This document shows positions 16,029 to 25,267 of a DNA stretch of 64,000 bases, in pieces; position 1 is the first letter of the stretch; each line of letters starts with the position of its first letter. The translations under genes and the position numbers were made by a program. The stretch is from contig NZ_RKLR01000014.1 in the NCBI RefSeq assembly GCF_019599465.1, positions 1 through 64,000 of the forward strand, written 5' to 3'. The stretch comes from Haloarcula rubra (lineage in GTDB: Archaea > Halobacteriota > Halobacteria > Halobacteriales > Haloarculaceae). The notes under the pieces are model-generated. The model saw nothing but the letters and a program-made list of their open reading frames with translations. It was not told where the DNA came from and did no database searches.

Positions 16029-17438
16029 TCAGAACGACAGCGTGAAAATCGCTATCTGGACCGGCACGAGCAAGAGGAGTGTCGCGAGCGAGCAGACGCT
16101 CGCCATCTTCGTCAGTTCCATCGAATCGACCACGTCGAGACCGAGAATTGCCACGAGGACCGCCGACTGGTACGGGAAGAAGTAGGCGTTCAGCGCGACG
16201 GCCTCTATCATCGCCACTGGAACGAGCGGGATGCCGGCGCTGGTCGCGAAAGAGACCAAGATCGGGGTGAGGACGCTCGCGACGGCGAGGCCCTCCATCA
16301 CGAGTGTCAGCGCGAGCGCCGCCACGACTACGACGCCGAGTACGAGTGGGAGCGACGGGTCGGCTGGAAGCGTCGACAGGAGGCGGTTCGCGGCAAGGTC
16401 CGTGAAGGCCGTCTGTCGGAGTCCCTCGGCGATGGCGAAGATAGCGCCGAGGAAAAAGAGGATGGAGAAATCCGCCTCACCGACGGCTTCGGCCCCGACC
16501 ACCCCGATTCGCGGAGCGAACGCCAACAGGGTCACCACGACGGCGCCGAACAGCGGGTGCAAGCCGTGGAGGAAGTCCGTCGCCCAGATGGCGACGCCGA
16601 GCAGGAGGAAGACTAGCATCCGTCGCTCTCGCGACGTCGTCGAGACGGTGCCGTCCCAGTCTGGTGCGTTCACACCGTCTCGGTCGGATGGCCGATACAG
16701 CACGTACGCGATGCCGACGATGAGAGCGACGCGTCCGAGTCCCATCACCGGACCGAGCCACAGCGTCCACTCCGTCCACGTGATGGCCGGACCACCGCTG
16801 GACTCGACGAGACCGGTGACGATGATGTTGGCGAGCGACCCGGTGAGGATACCCGACGACCCGTAGAACGTCGCGAACAGCGGGCCGAGGAAGATACCGA
16901 CCTTCGCCCGTCGCTCGTCGAACAGGTCCCCGAGCGACTGGAGAATCGGCGCGAGGATTAGCACCCGGACCAGCGACGACGGGACCAGTACCGCCAGCGC
17001 GAGACTCCCGAACGAGAGGACGACGAGCAGGTACCGATAGGCCGCGACGGCGTCAGTCGCCACGGCCGCAGGCATCCGGTGGAGGGCCAGTCGCTCGACG
17101 AGGTCGGCCAGTCCGCTCTGTCGGGCGGCCTCGCCGATGAGGATACCCACGACGACTAGCCACGTCGCCGGCGACTGGAACCCCGTCAGCGCGAGGTCGG
17201 TCGAGAAGGCGACGCCGATGAGGCCTACGCCGAGCAGTGCAGTGAACCACGGTTTGACCGGTGCCCCAACCCACAGTGCGATGCAAAAGAGCGTGATGCC
17301 GAGCATCCGGGCCGCTCCGGCAGAGAGTGGGGCGAACCGGAGGACGGCGCCCGCCGCGAGCATCCCGACCGGCACGGAGAGCCACGCCGGATCGACACCA
17401 CGGAGGACGGCCGCGCGACTCGCAGTTTCGTCCGACAT
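16029..17438 (-). CDS. DASS/SLC13-family anion:sodium symporter
   Basis: 469 residues from MSDETASRAAVLRG with about eleven hydrophobic helices. Segments such as GSSGILTGSLANIIVTGL and MEGLAVASVLTPILV correspond to the two substrate-binding hairpins of the divalent-anion:Na+ symporters, although the family's Ser-Asn-Thr signature is not fully canonical. Substrates of the family are dicarboxylates, sulfate or other anions; here a di- or aromatic carboxylate is a reasonable guess. It converges on the acyl-CoA ligase with a one-base gap. Confidence 0.75.
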   Translation of the reverse strand: MSDETASRAAVLRGVDPAWLSVPVGMLAAGAVLRFAPLSAGAARMLGITLFCIALWVGAPVKPWFTALLGVGLIGVAFSTDLALTGFQSPATWLVVVGILIGEAARQSGLADLVERLALHRMPAAVATDAVAAYRYLLVVLSFGSLALAVLVPSSLVRVLILAPILQSLGDLFDERRAKVGIFLGPLFATFYGSSGILTGSLANIIVTGLVESSGGPAITWTEWTLWLGPVMGLGRVALIVGIAYVLYRPSDRDGVNAPDWDGTVSTTSRERRMLVFLLLGVAIWATDFLHGLHPLFGAVVVTLLAFAPRIGVVGAEAVGEADFSILFFLGAIFAIAEGLRQTAFTDLAANRLLSTLPADPSLPLVLGVVVVAALALTLVMEGLAVASVLTPILVSFATSAGIPLVPVAMIEAVALNAYFFPYQSAVLVAILGLDVVDSMELTKMASVCSLATLLLLVPVQIAIFTLSF

Positions 17439-17526
17439 TCTGGGTACCGAGTGACACACCACCGACCACTATCAGACTATCGGTGCCGAAAGAGGCTTGC
17501 GGGTGCCGGTCCAGTTGTCGAGTGGT

Positions 17527-18150
17527 ATGCCGACAGCAATCGTACCGGACGTGTACGACATCACCGTCAAGACTGCCCCGGACGCCCGCTATAGGGTCTT
17601 CCTGTTCGACGGCGAGACGCCGACACTCGTCGACGCCGGGTTCGAAGACACCGTCGACGTCGTCGCCGACGCACTCGACGACCTCGGAATCGTGCCAGAG
17701 CGCGTCGTTATCACCCACGGTGACCCCGACCACGTCGGCGGCCTCGCGGGCCTGGTCGAACGCTACGGTCTCGAAACGTGGGTCCCCGAGGGCGTCGAGA
17801 CGGAGGGCGCTGTCGACCACCGGTACGGCGACGGCGACAGTGTCGGACCGTTCACCGCCGTCCACGTCCCCGGTCACACACCGTCACACCACGCCCTCGT
17901 CGACGAAGCACGTGGTATCGCGGTGTTGGGCGACGCCCTGTTCGGGTCCGACGCTCGGGGCCTCCCGCCGGGATACTTCGTTCTCCCGACGGCGTTCTTC
18001 TCGATGGACGTGGCCACCGCCGACGAGAACCTCGAACGGTTGGTCGACTACGAGTTCGACGTGGGACTGGTGTATCACGGGTCCAGCGTCACCGAGAACG
18101 CGAGTGAGAAGATACAGTCGTTCGTCGACTTCGCCGGGAAGCCCTCGTAA
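17527..18150 (+). CDS. Metallo-beta-lactamase-fold hydrolase
   Basis: 207 residues with the MBL fold: LVDAGFED near the start, the metal motif ITHGDPDHVGG, then HVPGHTPSHHALV and VLGDALFGSD. Compared with the standard HxHxDH motif the second His is Asp (HGDPDH), which would change the metal site. Usual reactions are hydrolysis of thioesters, lactones or phosphoesters; a role as an acyl-CoA or glutathione-type thioesterase beside the acyl-CoA genes is only a guess. Converges on livG with a 12-base gap. Confidence 0.75.
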   Translation: MPTAIVPDVYDITVKTAPDARYRVFLFDGETPTLVDAGFEDTVDVVADALDDLGIVPERVVITHGDPDHVGGLAGLVERYGLETWVPEGVETEGAVDHRYGDGDSVGPFTAVHVPGHTPSHHALVDEARGIAVLGDALFGSDARGLPPGYFVLPTAFFSMDVATADENLERLVDYEFDVGLVYHGSSVTENASEKIQSFVDFAGKPS

Positions 18151-18162
18151 GGGTCAGTGCCG

Positions 18163-18912
18163 TCAGTCGCCGGTGACGGCGTTCGAGAGGTCCTCGTTGG
18201 CGTGTTCGCCGAGGTACGCCTCGATGACCTCGTCGTCGTTCTGTATCTCGTCGGGTGTTCCCTCGGCGATGAGACGGCCGTTGTTCAGCACCATCACTCG
18301 CTCGCTGACGGTCATCAGCGCGCGCATCACGTGGTCGATGAGGAAGACGGTCTTCCCCTCGTTCTTGATGTCGCCGATGAGGTCGACGATGTCCTCCGTC
18401 TCCTCGGGGTCGAGACCACCAGCCACCTCGTCGAAGAGGACGAGTTCGGGGTCGGTCGCCAGAACCCGAGCGATTTCGAGTCGCTTCAGCTGACCGACAC
18501 TCAGTTCGTCCGGCTCGCTGTACTGGACGTCGGCGAGGTCCACGAACTCCAGCATCTCGCGGGCCCGCCCGCGCACGTCGTCGAACTCCCGACCGCCGAA
18601 CTCCGCGCCGACGGCGACGTTCTCCAGCAGCGTCATGCTCTCGAACGGTCGGACAATCTGATGGGTCTTCGCGAGGCCGCGGTGGCAGATTTCGTGCGGA
18701 GACTGGCCCGTTATCTCCTCGCCGTCGAAGAAGACTCGGCCTTCGGTCGGTTCGTGGACTCCGGTCACCGTCCGGAACAGTGTCGACTTCCCCGCGCCGT
18801 TCGGGCCGATGAGTCCGACGGCTTCGCCACGCTCGACGGAGAAGGAGACGTCGTCGATGGCGACGACGCCGCCGAACTTCTTCGTGAGGTTCTGCCCTTC
18901 GAGTAGCGCCAT
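18163..18912 (-). CDS. livG: Branched-chain/aromatic acid ABC transporter ATPase (LivG-type)
   Basis: 249 residues. Walker A GPNGAGKST near residue 38, ABC signature LSVGQLKR (a variant of LSGGQ), Walker B VLFDEVAGG, and H-loop LIDHVMRAL are all present, with the C-terminal extension typical of LivG (about 250 residues). It energises uptake with LivF, LivH, LivM and the binding protein, all encoded 5-8 kb away at 23134-27117. Start fixed at ATG 18912 (MALLEGQNLTKKFGG). Divergent from the acyl-CoA synthetase operon. Confidence 0.85.
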   Translation of the reverse strand: MALLEGQNLTKKFGGVVAIDDVSFSVERGEAVGLIGPNGAGKSTLFRTVTGVHEPTEGRVFFDGEEITGQSPHEICHRGLAKTHQIVRPFESMTLLENVAVGAEFGGREFDDVRGRAREMLEFVDLADVQYSEPDELSVGQLKRLEIARVLATDPELVLFDEVAGGLDPEETEDIVDLIGDIKNEGKTVFLIDHVMRALMTVSERVMVLNNGRLIAEGTPDEIQNDDEVIEAYLGEHANEDLSNAVTGD

Positions 18913-18996
18913 TGCGAGTTCGTACCTTATCCACTCAGATAAACCTACCCCTGTCACTTCGTGGCGAGGGAAAACGCTTTCAGCCAGTTGCGAGAA

Positions 18997-19005
18997 GGAG
19001 GAGGC
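18997..19005 (+). promoter_or_regulatory. Strong Shine-Dalgarno deciding the acdA start
   Basis: GGAGG (18997-19001) within a purine run stands four bases before GTG 19006. Many genes here appear leaderless, so this clear site is unusual and favours 19006 over the in-frame GTG at 18961. Confidence 0.6.
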
Positions 19006-20382
19006 GTGACTCTGAGACAGATGTTCGACCCGTCGGCCGTGGCCGTTGTCGGCGCCTCGACCACAGAGGGCAAGATTGGCTACGAGGCGATGGCGAACGC
19101 CACCGAGTTCGACGGACCGGTGTATCCGGTCAATCCGTCCAGCGACGGACGTCTGTTCGGTGAGGCGTTCGTCGCCTCGGTGACCGACATCGACGACGAC
19201 GTAGACCTCGCGCTCTGCTGTGTCCCCGCACCGGCTACGCCCGACGTCCTGCAAGAGTGTGGCGAGGCCGGCGTCGGTGCGGCGGTCATCTACGCCGGCG
19301 GGTTCGCAGAGGCGGGCGAGGAGGGCGAGCGGTTACAAGCAGCCGTCGTCGAGACGGCCGACCAGTACGACATCTCGTTGCTCGGTCCGAACACGAGCGG
19401 GTTCGTCGTCCCCGAGACGGATCTCCTGTGTTCGTTCGCCAGCGGCGCCGAGAAGCTTCCGCCGGGGAACACTGCGGTCGTAGCCCAGAGTGGTGGCGTC
19501 GCACACGCACTGGCCTTTCAGTCCCGTAGGCAGGGACGCGGCGTCTCCGCGATGGTCGGCCTCGGAAACCGCGCGAACGTCGGGTTCACCGAGACTATCG
19601 AGTACTTCGACGGCGACGAACGGACCGACGCCATCGTCCTCCACGTCGAGGGGACTGATGACGGACGGGCCCTACTAGAGGCCTGTCGTGCCAGCGACAC
19701 GCCGGTCGTCGCCTACAAGGTTGGCCAGTCGGACGTGGGCGAGTTCGCCGAGTCCCACACTGGCGCGCTCACCGGGGACCACGAACTGTACACCGCCGGG
19801 TTCGCTCAGTACGGCGTGCCGACGGTCGACGCGACGGACGCGCTACTGGACGCGGCCGCGGCGCTGGGGAACTCGCCAGCGCCGGACGGTCCGAACGTCG
19901 GCGTCGTCACCGCACAAGCCGGCCCAGGCATCATCATCACCGACCGCATCCAGCGCGCCGGCGGATTCCTCCCTGAATTGACCCCCGAGACCAGGGACCG
20001 GGTGGACGATATCTTACCGGGGGTCACCTACACCAGCAACCCGGTCGACACCGGCCGTCCGATGCCGGCGTTCGGCGATGTCGTCACGGCCGTCGCCGAG
20101 GACGACGCCGTCGACATCGTGTTGGTCTACGAACTGTACGAACAGGCGATGGGCTTCCCCGTCGAGTCGCTGGACGGCCTCGCTGAACGCGTCGACAAGC
20201 CGGTCCTGTTCGCCACCGACGGCATCGAGGAGGACATGGCCGAGGACGAATCGGCGCTGGCCGACGTGGGTGTCCCAGTGTTCGAGACGCCTGAGCGGGC
20301 CGCCGACGCAGCGGCCGTCCTCGCTCGCTACGCGAGGATGCAGGGCTCTGCCGAGGGCACGGAGGTGGTCGCCGATGACTGA
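19006..20382 (+). CDS. acdA: ADP-forming acyl-CoA synthetase alpha subunit
   Basis: 458 residues from GTG 19006 (MTLRQMFDPSAVAVVGAS). CoA-binding Rossmann domain first, then AVVAQSGGVAHALAF and the phospho-His motif ESHTGALTGDHELY, canonical for the family, then the C-terminal ligase domain. With the beta subunit it interconverts acid + ATP + CoA and acyl-CoA + ADP + Pi. The stop overlaps the beta-subunit start by 8 bases, followed by the thioesterase and gentisate dioxygenase genes on the same strand, so it is the first gene of an aromatic-acid operon. In this setting it may activate a hydroxybenzoate rather than make ATP from acetyl-CoA. Confidence 0.9.
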   Translation: MTLRQMFDPSAVAVVGASTTEGKIGYEAMANATEFDGPVYPVNPSSDGRLFGEAFVASVTDIDDDVDLALCCVPAPATPDVLQECGEAGVGAAVIYAGGFAEAGEEGERLQAAVVETADQYDISLLGPNTSGFVVPETDLLCSFASGAEKLPPGNTAVVAQSGGVAHALAFQSRRQGRGVSAMVGLGNRANVGFTETIEYFDGDERTDAIVLHVEGTDDGRALLEACRASDTPVVAYKVGQSDVGEFAESHTGALTGDHELYTAGFAQYGVPTVDATDALLDAAAALGNSPAPDGPNVGVVTAQAGPGIIITDRIQRAGGFLPELTPETRDRVDDILPGVTYTSNPVDTGRPMPAFGDVVTAVAEDDAVDIVLVYELYEQAMGFPVESLDGLAERVDKPVLFATDGIEEDMAEDESALADVGVPVFETPERAADAAAVLARYARMQGSAEGTEVVADD

Positions 20383-21118
20383 TAGACCCATCGCGGCCGC
20401 TCGAGCGGACGGGCGACGGACTCTGACCGAGGCCGAGGGAAAACAGCTACTCGCGGACGCGGGCGTGGAGACACCATCATTCGCGGTGTGTGCGACTGTG
20501 GACGAGGCCGTCGAGGCGGCCGAAGGCATGGGGTATCCAGTCGTCGTGAAGGTGTCCTCGCCGTCGGTCACCCACAAGAGCGAGTGGGCCTCGGGTGCGG
20601 GGGTCACGGTCGGTATCGCCTCCGAAGAGGGTGTACGCACCGCTTCAGAACGCATCTTCGAAGCGGCCACCGAGCAGAACGTCCACGCGGACGTCCTCGT
20701 CGAGGAAGCGATGGACGTCGAGGCCGGCACAGAAGTCATCGTCGGCGGACTGCGAGACCCCTCGTTCGGTCCGGTCGTACTGACAGGACTCGGCGGCGTA
20801 TTCACCGAAGTGTTCGAAGACACGAGCCATCGCATCGCCCCTATCGGCCGAGCCGAGGCACGAGCGGCCATCGAGGAACTGCAAGCCGCGGAACTACTGG
20901 AGGGGTATCGGGGGAGCGAACCGGCCGACGTGGACGCACTCGCCGACGTCGTGGCAATCGTGGGCGACCTCGTGACCGAGCACCCGATCGCGGAACTCGA
21001 TGTCAACCCGGTACTCGCGTCGGCAGACGGTGCCGTAGCGCTTGACGCCCTCGTCGTCCTCGACCCCGAGACCGCTGTGGATCCGGCGAGTGGGACTGAG
21101 GCGGGGGTGGACCGATGA
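20375..21118 (+). CDS. acdB: ADP-forming acyl-CoA synthetase beta subunit (ATP-grasp)
   Basis: 247 residues. ATP-grasp fold features: YPVVVKVSSPSVTHKSEW (ATP-binding Lys and the phosphate loop), EEAMDVEAGTEVIVGGLRD, FGPVVLTGLGGVFTEVF, and ELDVNPVLA near the C-terminus with the Mg-binding Asp/Asn. It carries nucleotide binding and accepts phosphate from the alpha-subunit His. Starts inside the alpha subunit's end (ATG 20375, overlap 8 bases) and its own TGA overlaps the thioesterase ATG (ATGA), so the three are translationally coupled. Confidence 0.9.
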   Translation: MTDRPIAAARADGRRTLTEAEGKQLLADAGVETPSFAVCATVDEAVEAAEGMGYPVVVKVSSPSVTHKSEWASGAGVTVGIASEEGVRTASERIFEAATEQNVHADVLVEEAMDVEAGTEVIVGGLRDPSFGPVVLTGLGGVFTEVFEDTSHRIAPIGRAEARAAIEELQAAELLEGYRGSEPADVDALADVVAIVGDLVTEHPIAELDVNPVLASADGAVALDALVVLDPETAVDPASGTEAGVDR

Positions 21119-21519
21119 GCTACGAACGAACGTGGACGGTGCGGTTCTCCGATGCGGACCCGTTCGGTATCGCTCACTATCCCCGCATCGTCGACGCATT
21201 GCACGAGACGTCGGACATGTTCATGGAAGAAATCGAGTATCCGTTCTGGGAGATATCACAGGATCACGGCTTCGGCCTGCCGCTCGTCGAGATAGACTTC
21301 GAGTTCGAGTCGCCCGTCGAAGCCGGCGACGAGGTGACAATCGCGCTGACTCCCGACGTGGGGACCCGGAGTGTCAGATTCGACTACACGGCGACCTGTG
21401 ACGGAACGGTGGCCTTCGAGGGGTACGAACAGCGGGTGTGTGCCGAACACGGCGGCGGTGGTGCCATCGACGTGCCCGAAGGCCTGCGGGAAGCGATGTT
21501 GGCCTACGCCGAGCAGTGA
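21115..21519 (+). CDS. 4HBT-type acyl-CoA thioesterase
   Basis: 134 residues of hot-dog fold. RFSDADPFGIAHYPRIVD carries the catalytic Asp of the Pseudomonas-type 4-hydroxybenzoyl-CoA thioesterase subfamily (D-x-D-P-x-G-I). The family releases aromatic or aliphatic acids from CoA. Being ATGA-coupled to the synthetase subunits and just ahead of gentisate dioxygenase, release of gentisate from gentisyl-CoA is a good fit. Cytosolic, likely tetrameric by family. Confidence 0.85.
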   Translation: MSYERTWTVRFSDADPFGIAHYPRIVDALHETSDMFMEEIEYPFWEISQDHGFGLPLVEIDFEFESPVEAGDEVTIALTPDVGTRSVRFDYTATCDGTVAFEGYEQRVCAEHGGGGAIDVPEGLREAMLAYAEQ

Positions 21520-21588
21520 CCGACGCGGTCGAAAGTATGGTTTCGAGGTAACGAAGCGTTTTTACCGATTCCACAACGTTGTATCGAT

Positions 21589-21759
21589 ATGGCGGAATTC
21601 GAGAATCCCTACGCGGAGGAAGACCCGTTCGTAGAAGCGCACTTCGACTGCCTGGACTGCGGCGGGAAACTCTGGGAGTACGCCATTCAGAGACAGATGG
21701 TCTGCGAGGACTGCCGGTCGGTGTTCGCTTCTGACGACGTCTTCGAGGTGCAGGTGTAG
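21589..21759 (+). CDS. Zinc-ribbon mini-protein, 56 residues
   Basis: ATG 21589 to TAG 21759 encodes MAEFENPYAEEDPFVEAHFD, then a four-Cys ribbon (CLDCGG ... CEDCRS, 18 residues between the pairs) and an acidic end. Third-position G/C is high and acidic residues abundant, so it looks like a genuine gene despite its size. Such rubredoxin/zinc-ribbon proteins may bind zinc or iron. It lies 69 bases after the thioesterase and 156 before gentisate dioxygenase. A TTTTTACC box about 30 bases upstream suggests its own promoter. Function unknown. Confidence 0.65.
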   Translation: MAEFENPYAEEDPFVEAHFDCLDCGGKLWEYAIQRQMVCEDCRSVFASDDVFEVQV

Positions 21760-21915
21760 CCTCCGACCCGAGCGACGTGGTTGTGACCGTGACGACTCAC
21801 CTACGGCCAGAGATAGCTTTGCGGCCCGAAATGCCGTTCTAAGCCATCTCAAGCCCGCTCAGTGGTGTTTGTCCAGTACACTTATGATGGTGGTGTGCTA
21901 ACGTGTTGGTACACT

Positions 21916-23016
21916 ATGGCCCAGACAGAGCCAGAGGACCAGGAGCTAGAGGAGCAACTCGAGCTGAGCTCCGACACACGGAGCATCCTCGAGAAGCACA
22001 ACCTCCGCCCGCTGTGGGAGGTGGAGGACGACTTCGGGAACACCATCGACGACTTGGAGGCGGACATCTGGAAGTGGGACGACATCCAGGCGGCCATCGA
22101 CGGCGTCGAAGACGACGTTCCTATCGCAGACCTGCCGCCGGGCTTCCAGCGACGGGTGGCGGTACCCATCAACGCCTCTTTCGGGAACGCAATCTCGAAC
22201 ACGATATACGTCGGTGTCCAGACAGTCTCGCCCGGTGAGACCGCGCCCTCCCATCGGCACGGTGCGAACGCGCTTCGCTTCACAATCGACGGTAGTGAGG
22301 ACATGAAGACCGTCGTCGCGGGCGAGGAGTTCCCGATGAAGGACAACGACCTCGTCACGACGCCCCAGTGGGAGTGGCACGACCACGTAAACGACTCCGA
22401 CGAGACGGCGGCGTGGCTCGACGTCCTCGACCTCCCGCTCGTGCTGGACTCGCTGAACGCCCGCAACACGTTCGAGAACCACGAGCTCGAACGTCAACCA
22501 GTCACCAAAACGCAAGGGTACTGGGACTCCCAGTACGGTCGCGGCCGCCCGGAAGACGAGACCAAGGACGGCAGCATCCCTGGCCCGTTCGAGGGCATCC
22601 GCGAGGCGACGCCGCCGTACCGCTTCAAGTGGTCCGAGATGGTCCAGTCGCTGCACCAGCGGGCCGAGAACGACGAGCCGGACCCGTACGACGGATACAG
22701 CCTCTCGTACGTCAATCCCGCGACCGGGTCGCCACCACTATTCCCGACGATGTCGTTCCGCGCCCAACTGTTGCAGGAGGCGACTGACGCTCACTTCCAC
22801 AACGCGACGGAAGTCTACTTCGTCGTCGAAGGAGCGGGTGCGACCCACGTCGACGGCGAGGCACTCGAGTGGAGCGAGCGGGACATCTTCGTGGTCCCGC
22901 CGGACGCGACCCATCATCACGAACCCGACGACGGGGAGGCCATCCTGCTCGGGATGACCGACCGACCGGTGTTCGAGGCGATGAACTTCTACGCCGAGGC
23001 CAGCCCCTCGTCGTAA
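21916..23016 (+). CDS. gdoA: Gentisate 1,2-dioxygenase (bicupin)
   Basis: 366 residues from MAQTEPEDQELEEQ, the usual length of the family. Two cupin domains are visible: the N-terminal one with PSHRHGANALRFTIDG and TPQWEWHDH (the two His of H-x-H and the third His that bind Fe(II)), and a C-terminal one with TDAHFHNATEVYFVVEG and VVPPDATHHHEP. It opens the ring of gentisate (2,5-dihydroxybenzoate) with O2, giving maleylpyruvate. Gentisate dioxygenases (GdoA) are established in aromatic-degrading Haloferax and Haloarcula. Substrate range (gentisate versus salicylate or 1-hydroxy-2-naphthoate) cannot be decided here. Confidence 0.88.
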   Translation: MAQTEPEDQELEEQLELSSDTRSILEKHNLRPLWEVEDDFGNTIDDLEADIWKWDDIQAAIDGVEDDVPIADLPPGFQRRVAVPINASFGNAISNTIYVGVQTVSPGETAPSHRHGANALRFTIDGSEDMKTVVAGEEFPMKDNDLVTTPQWEWHDHVNDSDETAAWLDVLDLPLVLDSLNARNTFENHELERQPVTKTQGYWDSQYGRGRPEDETKDGSIPGPFEGIREATPPYRFKWSEMVQSLHQRAENDEPDPYDGYSLSYVNPATGSPPLFPTMSFRAQLLQEATDAHFHNATEVYFVVEGAGATHVDGEALEWSERDIFVVPPDATHHHEPDDGEAILLGMTDRPVFEAMNFYAEASPSS

Positions 23017-23098
23017 CGCCAGTACCTGTCGACCGGCTGGTCTCCGGACCCGCTCGTACCATCTCCCGGTGTGACACTACCCTCGCAATAACGGGTAT

Positions 23099-23107
23099 CT
23101 TTATAAT
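23099..23107 (+). promoter_or_regulatory. TATA box of the livKHM operon
   Basis: CTTTATAATC-like sequence centred about 31 bases before ATG 23134, giving a near-leaderless transcript. It shows that livKHM can be transcribed separately from gdoA. Confidence 0.5.
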
Positions 23108-23133
23108 CTATCATCTATATCAGCCTATACGGT

Positions 23134-24378
23134 ATGGTCAACGACGATAGCCCAGTCACACGTCGGTCGTATCTCAAAGGAACTGCCGGTGCTGCTGCGA
23201 TGGCCGGTCTCGCCGGATGTGCGTTCGGCGGCGGGGGTGGCGGCGGCGACGACACGCTGACGATAGCCGGAACGATTCCCGAGACGGGAGCGTTCTCCTC
23301 GCTCGGACAGGACCTCCGGCGCGGGTACGAACTCGGGCAGGCAAGGATGAACGAACAACTCGACCGCGACGTCGAACTCATCCTGCAGGACGACGAGAGT
23401 GACGCCCAGACGCTCCGCCAAAACCTGCAGCAGATGACCAGCAACAACGACGTCGACATGATCTGGGGGAGCTTCTCCAGTCTGCTGGTCACCGCGGGGA
23501 GCGCCTTCGCCGAGAACCAGAACCTCCCGTTCCTCGGAATCGCCTTCGCGTACGAGGCGCCCCACCGAAACGACAACTACGAGTGGACGTACGCACCCTT
23601 CCCGAAGTCCCGTGACGTCGCTCGCTCGACGCTCGGGACACTCGAACTTATCCCGGAGGGCAACCGACCGAACCGGGTCGGCATCTGGGAACCGAACTCA
23701 GGGTGGGGCAAAGAGCAGGCCGACTACTGGGAGAACCGACTGGGTGACGCCGGGTACGATATCGTCCTGCGTGAGACGTTCGAAATCGGCTCGCAGGACT
23801 TCTCGACACTCATCAGTCAGTCTCAGAGCGCTGACGTCGAAGTCTTGCTGTCGAATCCGACGCCGGGCGGCGGTATCACGGCGGTCAACCAGATGCAGTC
23901 GAACAACTGGTCGCCGAAGATGCTCAAGTTCGTCCGCGGGGCCGACCCGTCGGCGTGGTGGTCGGCGCTCAGCGACGCGGGTGCGTACGCGCTGATGTGT
24001 CCGGGGTGGGTACCCGGCCTGACGGGCAACGGCAACCAACGCCTTCGCGAGTCCTACATGAGCGAGTACGACACCGAGAGTCAGTACATGCCGGTCAACG
24101 TCGGTGGCTCCTACAACCTCACGCAGGTCGCTCTGCAGGCAGTGCAGGCCGCGGGGTCGACCGAGGCCGACGCCATCCAGAGCGCGCTCCGTAGCGAGAC
24201 GTTCCAGACGGTCATCGGCGAGTTCGGCTTCGAGGACAACGGGCTCCCGGCCGAGGGCGACCTGACCGCACCGACCGGGCAGTGGTGGGACGGTGCGCAG
24301 CGACTGGCTTACCCGAACACTGGCTCCCAGCGTGCCCTCGAGTTCAAATACCCCATCCCATCGTGGAGCGAGCGCTGA
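23134..24378 (+). CDS. livK: Liv-type ABC transporter substrate-binding lipoprotein
   Basis: 414 residues. MVNDDSPVTRRSYLKGTAGAA... is a twin-arginine signal followed by lipobox AGLAGC and a Gly-rich tether. The mature part is a type I periplasmic binding protein of the LivK/aromatic-acid family (TIAGTIPETGAFSSLGQD at its start; IWGSFSSLLVTAGS; GWGKEQADYW). It sits outside the membrane and hands substrate to LivH/LivM. Next to gentisate dioxygenase, an aromatic acid is as likely a ligand as a branched-chain amino acid. Confidence 0.88.
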   Translation: MVNDDSPVTRRSYLKGTAGAAAMAGLAGCAFGGGGGGGDDTLTIAGTIPETGAFSSLGQDLRRGYELGQARMNEQLDRDVELILQDDESDAQTLRQNLQQMTSNNDVDMIWGSFSSLLVTAGSAFAENQNLPFLGIAFAYEAPHRNDNYEWTYAPFPKSRDVARSTLGTLELIPEGNRPNRVGIWEPNSGWGKEQADYWENRLGDAGYDIVLRETFEIGSQDFSTLISQSQSADVEVLLSNPTPGGGITAVNQMQSNNWSPKMLKFVRGADPSAWWSALSDAGAYALMCPGWVPGLTGNGNQRLRESYMSEYDTESQYMPVNVGGSYNLTQVALQAVQAAGSTEADAIQSALRSETFQTVIGEFGFEDNGLPAEGDLTAPTGQWWDGAQRLAYPNTGSQRALEFKYPIPSWSER

Positions 24379-24385
24379 ACCACCA

Positions 24386-25267
24386 ATGGTAGCTGGGGAA
24401 CTCGTCTCACAGTCGATTGTCAACGGGATACTGCTCGGGGGCATCTACGCCGTCGCAGCGCTTGGCCTGTCGCTCGTGTTCGGTATCATGGACATCGTGA
24501 ATCTCGCCCACGGCCACATGCTGATGGTGGGTGCCTACGTCGCCATCCTCGTGTTCGCTGCGACTGGCATCACGCCACTCGTGGGGATGTTCATCGCGAT
24601 GGGGTTGCTGTTCGTCCTCGGAATCGTCCTCCAGAAGGTGCTGTTGAAACACGTCGTCGGCGAGGGCATCGAACAGCCCATCATCGTGTTGTTCGGTCTC
24701 GCGCTGATACTCCAGAATATCGGCCAGCTAGTCCTCGGCGGTGATGCGCGGACTGCCGACCTCGGAATCCCCGGCGACGGCATCAACCTCGGGTTCGCCT
24801 TCCTCTCCCTACCTCGGACGGTGACGTTCGTCGTCGCCGTCGTCCTCATCGGTGCGACGTGGGCGTTCCTGCAGTACACCAAGACGGGACAGGCAATCCG
24901 TGCGACGGCACAGAACCGGACCGCGGCCCGATACATGGGTATCGACACCGACCGTATCTACATCATCACGCTCGGCATCGGGACGGCGCTGGCCGGCGCG
25001 GCCGGCGCGCTGCTGTCGATGCTGTTCCCCATCAACCCCTTCGTCGGATGGTCGTACCTACTGAAGGCGTTCGCGGTCGTGGTACTGGGTGGCGTCGGGA
25101 GCATCCTCGGGACGCTCGTCGGCGGCGTCATCCTCGGCGTCTCCGAGAACCTCGGGGCGCTGTACCTCGGCGGCGGCTACCGCAACGTGGTGAGCCTGCT
25201 CATCTTCCTCGGCGTGTTGCTCCTCAAACCCGAGGGGCTGTTCGGCACCGGAGGTGGTGGTGAGTGA
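24386..25267 (+). CDS. livH: Liv-type ABC transporter permease 1
   Basis: 293 residues, about eight membrane helices. Family marks: LGGIYAVAALGLSLVFGIMD, NLAHGHMLMVGAY, and FVVVLGGVGSILGT-type end (AFAVVVLGGVGSILG). Starts 7 bases after the binding protein; its TGA overlaps the GTG of livM by four bases. Forms the inner-membrane channel with LivM. Confidence 0.9.
   Translation: MVAGELVSQSIVNGILLGGIYAVAALGLSLVFGIMDIVNLAHGHMLMVGAYVAILVFAATGITPLVGMFIAMGLLFVLGIVLQKVLLKHVVGEGIEQPIIVLFGLALILQNIGQLVLGGDARTADLGIPGDGINLGFAFLSLPRTVTFVVAVVLIGATWAFLQYTKTGQAIRATAQNRTAARYMGIDTDRIYIITLGIGTALAGAAGALLSMLFPINPFVGWSYLLKAFAVVVLGGVGSILGTLVGGVILGVSENLGALYLGGGYRNVVSLLIFLGVLLLKPEGLFGTGGGGE

Noticed and set aside
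23120-23134. TATACGGTAT before livK, shared with the palindrome before iclR2
   Set aside because: The match overlaps the start codon and the second half of the palindrome is absent, so it is probably chance.
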